Of a stretch of DNA of 64,000 bases, positions 46,870 to 56,493 are shown one piece after another. The stretch covers positions 28,599,005-28,663,004 of the forward strand of contig CM057224.1 in assembly GCA_029891385.1 (NCBI GenBank), in the 5' to 3' direction. Made by a program: the position numbers and the translations under genes. The notes under the pieces were generated by a model. That model was not told where the DNA came from and made no database searches. It saw only the letters and a program-made list of their open reading frames with translations. Source of the stretch: Erythroxylum novogranatense (taxonomy: Eukaryota; Streptophyta; Magnoliopsida; Malpighiales; Erythroxylaceae). Every line of letters starts with the position of its first letter. Position 1 is the first letter of the stretch.

Positions 46870-47576
46870 GTGATGAGAAGAAGATCGGGTGCAAGAAAAT
46901 GAAGATTTCTGTTTGCATGTGTTTATATTATATTATTGTTAAGTGAGATGGTTGTCGAGAAGTCTGGAATTGTTGTGTGTTGTGTACTTTGGTTTAGGGT
47001 TATGGGTAATGTATAAGGCTTGAAAATACCACTATGATTTGTATAGAGCTTTAATTTATGAAATGGTGTATAAGTCGTAATTGAATTTATGAGGTTTGGA
47101 TGAGGCTATTGAGTTATGGTATTGCACATGGATATGTTATATAACTTGTGTATGTTCAACTGAGATATAAGCATGATTTTTATATGGAGAAATGTGAATG
47201 AACGGGTGTTAGACGTGGGATAGTGCGATTGTATGTGAATGTTATTGGATTGAGGATATTGAAGTCACTTGCAAGAGATGGAATGAAAATGAAAGAAAGA
47301 AAAAAAAAAGATATACCGATTTCGGATTGGATTAGTTTTGACTGATAGTCTTAAGGTTTCCAACGCAAACGCTTTCTTTGATATTTGTTCACGGATTTCG
47401 GCTCCGTTTTGTTACGTATCGGAAATTGGTTTCGATTCGATTTGTATTCGATTCGTTTTGATTCGATACCTTCGTATTTGTTTCGCATGTTGTGATTCGA
47501 TTTATTCGATTTGAATCCGCTTTGTTCCTTCATTTTTCGGTTGGGATCCGGTTCCCGGATCGGGTCCCAACATGTG

Positions 47577-47588
47577 TGGTATCAGAGC
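47577..47588 (+). promoter_or_regulatory. Primer-binding site in internal 2
   Basis: TGGTATCAGAGC, four bases after the end of LTR2. Confidence 0.92.
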
Positions 47589-48284
47589 CCAGTAATATGA
47601 TCTTACTTGGGCGTATGTGTATGAGTATGCTAAGTGATCGTTTGCTTTTGATGACAAGAAGTATGATTGAATTAGTGAGAGTGTGATATCTATGTGAATA
47701 AGTTTGCTTTGAAGAACAAAGGTGATTATTTGATTGATTTTAGGAATATGTGAATGAATGAGAGTGAAATTTCATGATGATTAGGCTTCGAAAATTTTGT
47801 GAATTGATTTTGGGCATTGATGACTTGAATAATGAGATGGTGATGGAGATATATGTATAGAAAGTCAAAAGATTAATGTGAAGGATGAATTGATTTTGAA
47901 TATTTGCGAGCTAAAATGAGAAATGCTAGAAAGATGAGATTAATGACAGAAATATATGTATGGAAGATCAATAGGTTGATTTTGAATGATAAAGATATAG
48001 ATATATATATGGAAGTTCAAAAGGATTAAATTGAATGGTATGGGTCCATATTACGGTTATTAAGAATCGACCATTGACTTGTGTAAATCATTAAGAAATA
48101 TTGATATGATATGATATTGGTGGTATTCGATACAAGAAGTGATAAATTGTGAGTAACTTGAGAAATATGTATGATGAGAAATTAGTTCAGAAAGTGATTG
48201 AATATGATTATTTGAAGAGATTATTTGAGAGAATAAGTTACTTGGTGATTCTTTCGATAGGAATTTCGAGGGCGAAATTCTTTT

Positions 48285-48298
48285 AAGAGGGGGAGAAA
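48285..48298 (+). promoter_or_regulatory. Polypurine tract before LTR3
   Basis: AAGAGGGGGAGAAA directly before TGTTGGACCC at 48299. Confidence 0.9.
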
Positions 48299-49631
48299 TG
48301 TTGGACCCGATCTTTCAAAGGAAATTAGAAATATAAAATGAAAATTTGATAAGAGTTTTATATATGAATGGAGTTATAGATATTTTGCCTTAAGGAAATT
48401 GATGAGAAAAAGATTTGTTTGATTTGATAACCTTGGGTTTCAAATAGATTCGTATGGGTTCTGAAAGTTCAAGTGGATTGAAATGGAAGTTGAAATCAAG
48501 AAATAGAAAGTAAAAGTGTAAAATTTGAAGAAATTAGAAAGCAAAGACAATTTGGTTGGTTATGCATGTGGTGTTTTAAGTTAGATTATTGCAAGAATAA
48601 GATTTCAGTCATATGTGGAGAATGATGGAGTTTTGTATCTTTTGTACTTGGACTTGAATACTGATGTTGTAATATGGCTTGGAATGCCATTTCATTTTAT
48701 AAACATTTATCTTATGATGTTAATGAGATCTGGATTTATATATGGATATGAAAGATCAATTATGTATGAATATCAATTGTGTATAGATTTGTGTGTATTG
48801 TGTTTGAGAGGAATTAGTTGAAGAGCTTGTGGTGATGTGTTGATATGTGAAGTTGATGTGTTGGAATGAGGTTTAAAAACTTCAATGGCAAATCTGTACT
48901 GATCTAGATATATTTGGCCAAAGTTGTCTTAATGAAAGTTGTAGTTCATGTTGCCAGCTTTCTAACGCCATAAAGTATGCAATTTTTCGATATCGGGGCA
49001 AGAAGTTATGATAAATTGAAGTTTGGATATTGCTTAGGTGATTGCTAAAAGGGCAGAAACTTTGATTGAAAAATTGACTTAACTAGAGGTTGAAGTTACT
49101 TTGGAATTCTTTATGAACATTGTAGAGGTTGTTTTATCTTTCCATTGATATAAAGCATGAAAATATTGGACAAGAGAGTAGAAAGAGTGATCTTGGTATG
49201 AGTTGTGATAAGGAAAGATTTGGAGACAAGATTGGTAGTGATCTGAAAAATGTTCACTGAATATGCTTCAGTATTTTAACCATAACATTTTCTCTAGTAA
49301 TCCAAACGAGATGATTCTTAATTTGGATTAAACTAGAGACATATGGCTACATTTTGTGAGAAGACATCGAATTTCAATTATGTGCCTAAGAGTCTCAAAT
49401 ATTGTCATGAAGTTAAGAATTGGGTGTAGTGTTGGTGCAGGAATGAAAGTCTTATCTTCTGAATTTAGGGGCAATTTTGGAATTGATAAAGATAGATTTT
49501 GGCAAAATTTCCTTCTAGAAAGTTGTATATTTCTCTCTTAGCTTTCCAACGAATCAAACCGTGTCTAATTTGGAGTTCTTAGTAGAAAGCTATGATCTTT
49601 CTAAGTGGGGATATTTTGGAGAAGGGGGTCA

Positions 49632-49835
49632 GACGAAATTTTGCGTCTGTGCTGACATCATCACAGACGTATTTTTGCGTCTGTGCTGACGTCACCACAG
49701 ACGAAATTTTGCGTCTGTGCTGACGTCACCACAGACGAATTTTTGCGTCTGTGCTGACGTCACCACAGCCGAATTTTTGCGTCTGTGCTGACGTCACCAT
49801 AGACGAAATTTTGCGTCTTTGCTGACATCATCGTC
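49632..49835 (+). repeat. Minisatellite in LTR3: about six 34-bp units centred on TGACGTCA
   Basis: The 204-bp block is six 34-base units. In the regular ones, arms CGTCTGTG and CACAGACG flank TGACGTCA with one mismatched C on each side, so each unit is a near-perfect palindrome capable of forming a hairpin or binding dimeric bZIP factors at its ACGT core. Confidence 0.88.
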
Positions 49836-50481
49836 TGCTTTTGTGTTTTTGACCCCTTTGCCTTCTTTTGGCCATAACTTTTTGTGTAGACCTCTGATTG
49901 AGTCGAATTTCGAAGCGTTGAATTCCTAAGACATTTTTCTATCTTTTCATACTACATAGATCAGTTTTGGAATTAAATGGAGAAAGATAGCTCGGATTTT
50001 CATGAACTGATCGGTTATAAAAGTTTGAATAGTGTTTAGTATTTTAGAGATATCTTGAACGGTAGAGCTCCGATCGATTTGATTCTTTTTGCAAATGAAA
50101 ATAGAGACATGGGGCTACAAATGTTATGAAGGAGCCGATCAATAATGTAGCCTTTAAAACTTCCAAATTCGGTTCGGAAGTTAGGTGTAGTGTTCAGCCT
50201 CGAGTCTGAAGAACAAACTTCAGTATTTTGGAGATATCTTGAGCTATAGAGCTCCGATTGATCCGATTCTTGAAGGGTTGGATTCGTAAGACATAGAGGA
50301 ACATTTCTCTAGAAGAAAGTTTTGTCAAATGGCTTCATTTACCTGATCGAAATAATCAGACAAGATGTCAGTTTTAAAGACCAATGGAGGGGTAATTTTG
50401 GAAGTTTACTTAAAGGGTTAAGTTTATAGGCTTAAATGGAGGGCTTATGGGTCATTCCTCATTCATTAAATGTCATGGAAC

Positions 50482-50488
50482 TATAAAA
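50482..50488 (+). promoter_or_regulatory. Putative TATA box of LTR3
   Basis: TATAAAA in the same context as 40572, preceded by GGAAC instead of GGCAC. Confidence 0.6.
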
Positions 50489-50728
50489 GCAAGTGGGCTG
50501 TCATTTTAAGAGGCAACCCACGACACTTAAGAGAAAAGAAGGAATAAGAGAAGAAGAGAGAAGAGAGAAGGGAGAGCAAGTTTCGGTGGAGAAAAAGGGG
50601 AGAAAGCTAGGGCTCGATTTTCTACCACTTGAAGAGAGATTTTAATGTCATTCCAAGAGAGAAAAAGGTGGAGGATGAAGAGAGCTTCCCCTTGAACCAA
50701 GAAAATCCAAAAATGGAGGAGAAATGAG

Positions 50729-51806
50729 GTAAGAGCAATTTTTAAGATTTGAGTTTCTCTTGAAGTTTTGGTTTAGAATCATGGAATATGGAATGGGTTT
50801 GTGGAATATGAAGTTAATTTTGTTGATTTCTATGTATTATGGGTTTAATTTTGGATGGAAATTAATTAGGGTTTATGCCCAAATTTGGAATTTGGGGATT
50901 TTGGAAATTTGTGATTTAGAAAGCTTGAATATATGAGGGATTTATGTTTTCTAAGTTCAATTTGAGGATTAAGTTATTTATGATGTTGAATTTGGGTGAA
51001 ATTGCTTTAGGTGAAGTTATATTGGAAGAAAGAAGGAACCAATGGACAAATTGGAGCTAGGAACAACTTTCTAGCATCGAATCGAGGTGGGTAATGTGTT
51101 TATAATTTGAATTTATAAGCCACTACTGCTTTCTTTAAATAAAGAGATTTTTCTGATTTCAATTGCATCATAAGTGTTGCATCATTGTGTGAATAATTTG
51201 AAAAATCATCATTAATTCCATACATGAGCTTTTGATGAATTGCAAAATATATTTGTGTTATGCCTCGAAAGATTCCATGGCATTTCGTATATTCGAAAGA
51301 AAGAACATTTTGATAAATGATCTTGAGCATTGCTTATATGCTTTTGTGTGGGCGAGAAAGTTACGGATGGATAGTCACGTGCACGTCGATGTGTGGAAAA
51401 TTATAGCCTTCTCCCGGCTGCCCGCTTGTGGGCCTACGAGATCCAAAATCGGACTCGTTGTGTTTACGGTATAAACTTCGGTTTATCCGTCGTGTTTACG
51501 GAACTCTCGAGCCATTTGTGTGCATTGCATATGTGATATGACATTGCATCTATGAATTGTCAAGTTGATGCATTCACGTTTTATAAACTTATGAGTTTAT
51601 GGCTGAAAGCCTAAAAATCATTGTTTTGCAAATGGAGTTTTTGGCTACAGCAAGGAAAAGAACCTTTTGAAAATGTGCTTTACGGATTTCAAAGAAATAT
51701 TTTCTAAGACCAGAAAAGAAAAAGAATTTCAAGGATTTTGCTTATATATATTCGTTATAAACTGTTACCCACGAACAGAAGCTCACCCCTTCATTCCCAT
51801 CCACAG
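50729..51806 (+). other. Putative intron in R-U5 of LTR3
   Basis: Donor GAG/GTAAGAG and acceptor CCATCCACAG/TG. The base after the acceptor and the preceding C-run are shortened compared with LTR1. Inferred from conservation only. Confidence 0.3.
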
Positions 51807-52505
51807 TGATGAGAAGAAGATCGGTGAAAGAAAATGAAGATTTCTGTTTGCATGTGTTTATATTGTATTATTGTTAAGTGAGATGGTCACGAGAAGTCTA
51901 AAATTGTTGTGTATTATGTACTTTGGTTTAGGGTTATGGGAAATGTATAAGGCTTGAAAATGCCACTATGATTTGTATAGAGCTTTAATTTATGAAATGG
52001 TGTATAAGTCGTAATTGAATTTATGAGGTTTGGATGAGGCTATTGAGTTATGGTATTGCACATGGATATGTTATATAACTTGTGTATGTTCAACTGAGAT
52101 ATAAGCATGATTTGTATATGGAGAAATGTGAATGAACAAAAGTTAGACGTGGGATAGTGCGATTGTATGTGAATGTTATTGGATTGAGGATATTGAAGTC
52201 ACTTGCAAGAGATGGAATGAAAATGAAAGAAAGAAAAAAAAAGATATACCGATTTCGGATTGGATTAGTTTTGACTGATAGTCTTAAGGTTTCCAACGCA
52301 AACACTTTCTTTGATATTTGTTCACGGATGTCGGCTCCGTTTTGTTACGTATCAGAAATTGGTTTCAATTCGATTTGTATTCGATTCGTTTTGATTCGAT
52401 ACCTTCGTATTTGTTTCGCATGTTGTGATTCGATTTATTCGATTTGAATCCGCTTTGTTCCTTCGTTTTTCGGTTGGGATCTGGTTCCCAGATCGGGTCC
52501 CAATA

Positions 52506-52510
52506 ATTCC
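52506..52510. repeat. Right target-site duplication ATTCC of the array
   Basis: Follows the altered LTR3 end and matches 38343-38347; B's integrase resumes with ATTGTCAATTAAATATTG. Confidence 0.93.
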
Positions 52511-53026
52511 ATTGTCAATTAAATATTGCTGGAACTCTCCAGATAAATATTCACCACCTAGATATGATCGAAGCTGTTTTAATGGCTTGCCAAGTTGCTT
52601 CTCAGCTTCAGCTTTGAATTCTTTGAACTTTTCTAAAGATTCACTCTTTTTATGCATCAAATACAAATAACCATGTCTTGAGTAATCATCTATAAAAATT
52701 ATGAAATATTCATAACCTCCTCTAGCTTGTACATTCATGGGCCCACACATATCAGTATGTACCAGGTCCAATGTGGATTCAGATCTTTTTCTTTTAGAAG
52801 GAAATGAGGCTTTGGTCATTTTTCCTTCAATACAAGATTCACAGGTGGGTAATGGATCACTATCCAAGCCCATAAGGATCCCATCCTTTATTAGCCTGTC
52901 AAGTCTTTTCTTATTGATATGACCCATTCTTAAGTGCCACAGATACTTTGAATTAATGCTAGAGATTTTGGATTGTCTTGGTTTTATCAATTCTGTGGTG
53001 TTTAGTGAGCCTTTCATAGGTTCCAT
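52511..53026 (-). pseudogene. Element B integrase N-terminal half
   Basis: The zinc finger HLRMGHINKKRL with CESCIEGKMTK, then LDLVHTDMCGPM (first Asp) and FIIFIDDYSRHGYLYLMHKK, are intact. The second catalytic position reads RSYLGGEYLSGEF where A has RSDRGGEH, so Asp has become Tyr and Arg has become Leu. The open frame continues a short way into the array LTR (down to 52352); those residues are not integrase. The rest of the core is at 37364-38332. Confidence 0.9.
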
Positions 53027-53122
53027 AAAAACAATCCCTGTTTAGTTATCGATCACAAATAAAATCCTTATTCTCATATATTGAAACAACCTTTTCAAAA
53101 TATAAGGAATAACCAGATTTTA

Positions 53123-53353
53123 TTAGACAAAAATGTAAATCATGTTCCTTACAATCATTGGCATGTAATAAACATCCTCCAAATATAACCTATGACTACT
53201 AGGAAAGTCCAAGATAACTACTCCCACTGATTCTACTGAAACATAGGAACCATCTGTTATCTTGACTTGAAACTGGCCTTTAGGTAGTCTTTTCCTTTGC
53301 TGGAACCCCTGCAAAGAATTACAAACATGGTTAGTGGCTCCTGAATCTAATAT
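53123..53353 (-). pseudogene. Element B protease
   Basis: ILDSGATNHVCN (DSG at 53339-53347) is followed by LQGFQQRKRLPKGQF and VKITDGSYVSVESVGVV. Just upstream the Trp of the family's SWILDSG is a TAG stop, separating it from gag. Here the protease is contiguous, which defines where the solo LTR entered in element A. Confidence 0.85.
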
Positions 53354-54241
53354 CTAAGAAGTAGATAAATCTGCCACATTTCTAGTTCCTAACAAACTTA
53401 GGAAGCCCATACCTTGTTTGCTTTTGAGGGACTCTAGGTAGACTGGATAGTTTCTTTTCCAGTGGCCCATCTCATCACAGTGGAAACACTTTCCTTTGAT
53501 GTTCTCTTTGGCTTTCTTTTTCATGGATTTGGCCTTGACCCCTGTTTGGGCCTTCTTTTTGATTGGACCCTTCTTATTTTCCTTGCCCTTACCCTTCGGC
53601 TTAGAAGAAGAAGCTACATTAGCTTCTGGCCCATGAGCCTTAATATTCAATATCTCCTCCATGCTCTAGAGGGTATTCATCAACTCACTCAAGGTGTAAT
53701 CCTTGTTGTTGAGCTCATAGTCTAACTTAAACTGTTGAAAAGAAGAGTTTAAGCTATTGATGATCATAATCATCTGCTTGTCCGCATCCATATCCGCCCG
53801 AAGCATCTCATCCTCAATGACCGCAGAGATTACCTTCATCATGTAATCTCGCACCGGTTCACCAAGTTTCTGTCTGAGATTATGAAAGGTTTGGATAGCT
53901 TTCACTCTTGCAGACCTAGTCCTCACACCAAACATCTCATGTAGGTGATGGACCATTGCACTAGCAGTTTTCATACAAGCAATTTGTTTTGCAACATGCC
54001 ACGATGAAGCGAGAATATAACACTTAGTAGTCTTGTCGATTCTCGCCAACGCTCATATTGTTGGACTTGCTCAGGAGTTGAATCTCCACTTAGAGGTGTA
54101 GGCTCATTTTCAGTTAACACCCATTAAATACGTTCATATTGAAGAACAATGTCAAGGTTTCGTCTCCATCCATTAAAATTGTCTCCGTTTTCCAATTTGT
54201 TATTAGTCAAGAGGAGGGTGAGCGGATTCATTGTGGTTGAT
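53354..54241 (-). pseudogene. Element B gag
   Basis: Starts at ATG 54241 (MNPLTLLLTNNKLENGDNFN) with a stop (TAA) in the ERI*W region. The main body (53666-54049) has CYILASSWHVAKQIACMKTA, MFGVRTRSARVKAIQTFHNLRQKLGEPV and LSELMNTL, copia gag UBN2 type. The nucleocapsid (53354-53662) is Lys rich and has CFHCDEMGHWKRNYP, where the fourth zinc ligand (Cys) is Tyr. Confidence 0.87.
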
Positions 54242-54545
54242 TATGTCTGAAAATATAAATTATTAAAACATGAGCATAGTAGTCAACAATTTACGGAACT
54301 TTGTATAAAATCATGATGCATGTATGCATGATGATAGATTTAACAAAACTTAAAAAATTAAAACATTATACGACGATTATTTTTCTTATCTATAGCAGAC
54401 TTAGTGACGGTGGGTCATCTTATCCATTAAAAGAAAAACTAGGACCCTCCCACTCAAAAACTACCAAGCATCTCATGCCCAATTTTTTAAGAAGCGTCTT
54501 AATTTGGTCCATACTTTTACCAACAGAGCTACGGTGGGCAGTTTA
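54242..54545 (-). other. Element B leader, truncated by element E
   Basis: Matches A's leader from 19020 to about 19335 (for example GGACCCTCCCACTCAAAAAC, then ACGGTGGGCAGTTTA) and stops where E's LTR begins. No gene. Confidence 0.85.
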
Positions 54546-54548
54546 TGT

Positions 54549-54640
54549 AAGTACAAGTCGACTTGTACTACTGATAAGTCGACTTGTTCTTGAAAAGTAC
54601 CGATAAGTCGACTTGTACATTGGATAAGTCGACTTATTCA
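54549..54640 (+). repeat. GTCGAC palindrome cluster in the E LTR
   Basis: Four copies of AAGTCGACTT (a perfect 10-bp palindrome) within about 90 bases, each followed by GTAC, GTTC or ATTC. The cluster repeats in the right LTR at about 62324-62410. Confidence 0.88.
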
Positions 54641-55916
54641 AGGATCGGATCGTTTATTTGTGCCCTAAAGGCAATCCCTTTAGCGCTTTTATTCACAATC
54701 GTATGCGCATGAATGAATAAATAAAGAAAAGGCATAATTCATTAATTTGATGTTCATGAACATTGTTCATGAATTGATTGGATCTTTAATCGATTAATGA
54801 AGTCCATGATATATGACATAGCATGAAGGAAAATATGATGTGATCATACTATCGAGATTCCTATCATGTGCAATTGTCAAGATTCTAAATTCTCCTAGTC
54901 ATAGGATTAATGAGACCGACATCATTAATCCGGATAGACTAGATATGTCATACTCCTTGATTGGATCAAGCGGTGGATCTCGAAACCGTAAATATGAGAT
55001 ATTTAGAATTGACATGTGGATGCTTACTAGCGGTAGTAAGTTCATTGATGACCCGCCATGAGATCATCACATGGATATCTTATCTAAGTGTCAGTGATAA
55101 TCTCATCATAGCAATGGTGCAAGTATCCTTAGACTTGAGGTACTCAAGGATATCTTGGATACTGATTATGTACTTTGACTCCATTCCTTGTTGCCTTCCA
55201 GAGGTAACTCATAGGGTGGTGCTTGGGTGCGACTTGAGGTATTCAAGATAATTGAGTAGCCAATAAAGGATTCACCACTACGGATTAGCGTAAGAGATAC
55301 CCATGGCCTCTTGTCGGGATCATTACTCGGAAATCTCGGCGAGTGAATATGTCATGAAGAGTGTCTTCATGGACATATAGAGTAATGAGTCCTAGGGCGA
55401 GATCTGTTATCACTGGGCTAGACTCGCCTAGTAAGAGTTGACACTTTGACCATACTCATAACCAAGTGGGGTATAGGATGGTGAAAGGACGAATTGCACC
55501 AGAATTGTCATGGAAGGGTTTGTGATCCAGTTCTTGATGAATACATCAAACCGATTACTTTCCGGTCAATTGGGGTCATGATGTGTTGCTAGATACCGCT
55601 CATGACTTGCTTCAGATTAATTGTTAATCTAAGTGGCCAACATAACCGGAGCCTAAAGGGTCACACGCTTAAGAGTGTCTCGGAGAATCAGAAAATAGTA
55701 ATTGGACAGAGTTCCAATTATGGAGAGCATTAGATTAAATGGATCCCAATGGATTGGGATATGTCCCGATGAGATCGCGACATCGATATTGCTAAGAAAG
55801 GTTTAGGAGTTGCTTGAAAGATCGGGACCCTAGAGAGCCGTAGGACCGATCCCGCTAGATCGACCTTAGCATATATATTCTAATTAATTAATTAAGTAAA
55901 TTAATTAATTAATTAT

Positions 55917-55928
55917 TATATATATAAG
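55917..55928 (+). promoter_or_regulatory. Putative TATA region of the E LTR
   Basis: TATATATAAG after a run of TTAATTAATTAA; the equivalent is near 63680-63692 in the right LTR. The placement is tentative because the surrounding sequence is extremely AT rich. Confidence 0.4.
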
Positions 55929-56481
55929 TGTACATGCACATTGGAAAGTGGGAGGAGAGGATGAAACTTTGAAAAGTCAAAGTTTGTTTCTTTTTCATTT
56001 AATAAATGAAAGGCCATTAAGCTCCCACATGGCACCTTCTTATGGATTGAATTTTTAAGTGTTAAAACAACATAAGAGGGTTTTGAAGGAGGTGACCGTC
56101 GATGATGCTTAAGGATGGAGGAGAAGAAAATTTCCTTAAGTGTTAAGGAAAGTATGAAAGTGATTTTTCAAGTCTTCCTTCTTCATCATCATCATTTCTC
56201 TTCTTCTTCCAAGCAAGGTTTCAACGTGCTCCTCAAGCTCTCCAGGACAGAGGTAGGGTCTAGCAGCTCTTAATCTGTTCTAGCTATTCCGGGTCAAAGG
56301 GTTTGACTCGGTTAGGTTTCGATCTCTGCGTGGATCACCTTTAGAGATAGTCTCTTTTGGCTATTTAGGTTGATGTCTTCATACGGATACCTGGATCCTG
56401 GGTTCGGGAAGGTCCCGGGAACAAAAATTTTTGTTTTCCGCTGCCGGTACATGCGATGTACCTCCCGGAATTTTCCTATAG

Positions 56482-56493
56482 TGGTATCAGAGC
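56482..56493 (+). promoter_or_regulatory. Primer-binding site of element E
   Basis: TGGTATCAGAGC, the tRNA-Met complement, one base after the LTR end. Confidence 0.92.

Larger units (their letters stand above)
43325..47572 (+). repeat. LTR2 of the array (4248 bp), mosaic
   Basis: Same ends as LTR1. Left of about 44563 its variant bases mostly match LTR3, right of about 44713 they mostly match LTR1. Its TATA box is at 45542-45548 and its minisatellite at 44661-44905. It shows some private changes (for example near 46510-46750). Confidence 0.92.
47573..48298 (+). other. Internal region 2 of the array
   Basis: 726 bp, nearly identical to internal 1, with a handful of differences (for example GCCCAGTAATATG against GCCCGGTAATATG; TGTGAATAAG against TGTGGATAAG). 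PBS at 47577-47588. No gene. Confidence 0.9.
38348..52505 (+). mobile_element. Tandem array LTR-internal-LTR-internal-LTR of a coding-free Tekay-derived element
   Basis: Three LTRs (38348-42596, 43325-47572, 48299-52505) alternate with two 0.73-kb internal regions. Each internal has a PBS just after its left LTR and a PPT just before its right LTR. One 5-bp duplication (ATTCC) surrounds the whole, so this is a single insertion later expanded. No gag or pol is present. The internal's end keeps the last codons of a chromovirus pol. It inserted in B's integrase gene between the second catalytic Asp region and the Glu. Confidence 0.93.
48299..52505 (+). repeat. LTR3 of the array (4207 bp), terminal CA changed to TA
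   Basis: TGTTGGACCCGATC to TCGGGTCCCAATA. The last dinucleotide reads TA rather than CA, then ATTCC. Several homopolymers in its first 250 bases are one base shorter than in LTR1 and LTR2. It holds the most regular minisatellite (49632-49835). TATA box at 50482-50488; splice-like sites at 50729 and 51806. Confidence 0.92.
34011..54545 (-). mobile_element. Element B: copia element of A's family, with nested array and truncated by E at its 5' side
   Basis: The LTR 34011-36104 and gag-pol closely match A in order and sequence. The pol is interrupted at 38348-52505 by the Tekay-derived array (duplication ATTCC). At 54545 the leader stops (GGGCAGTTTA) where A continues TTGATAAAAAATG, because copia E begins. 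By comparison with A, about 3.3 kb (leader and 5' LTR) should continue beyond E. Confidence 0.92.
54546..56480 (+). repeat. 5' LTR of element E
   Basis: About 1935 bp, TGTAAGTAC at the left and TTTTCCTATA at the right (terminal CA apparently changed to TA). The PBS follows one base later. It carries four GTCGAC motifs in its first 110 bases and a TATA-like run at about 55917-55928. Differences from the right copy are dominated by one- or two-base indels. Confidence 0.88.

Noticed and set aside
49632..49835. CRISPR-like spaced repeat
   Set aside because: Units are contiguous palindromic minisatellite repeats without unique spacers, in a plant LTR.
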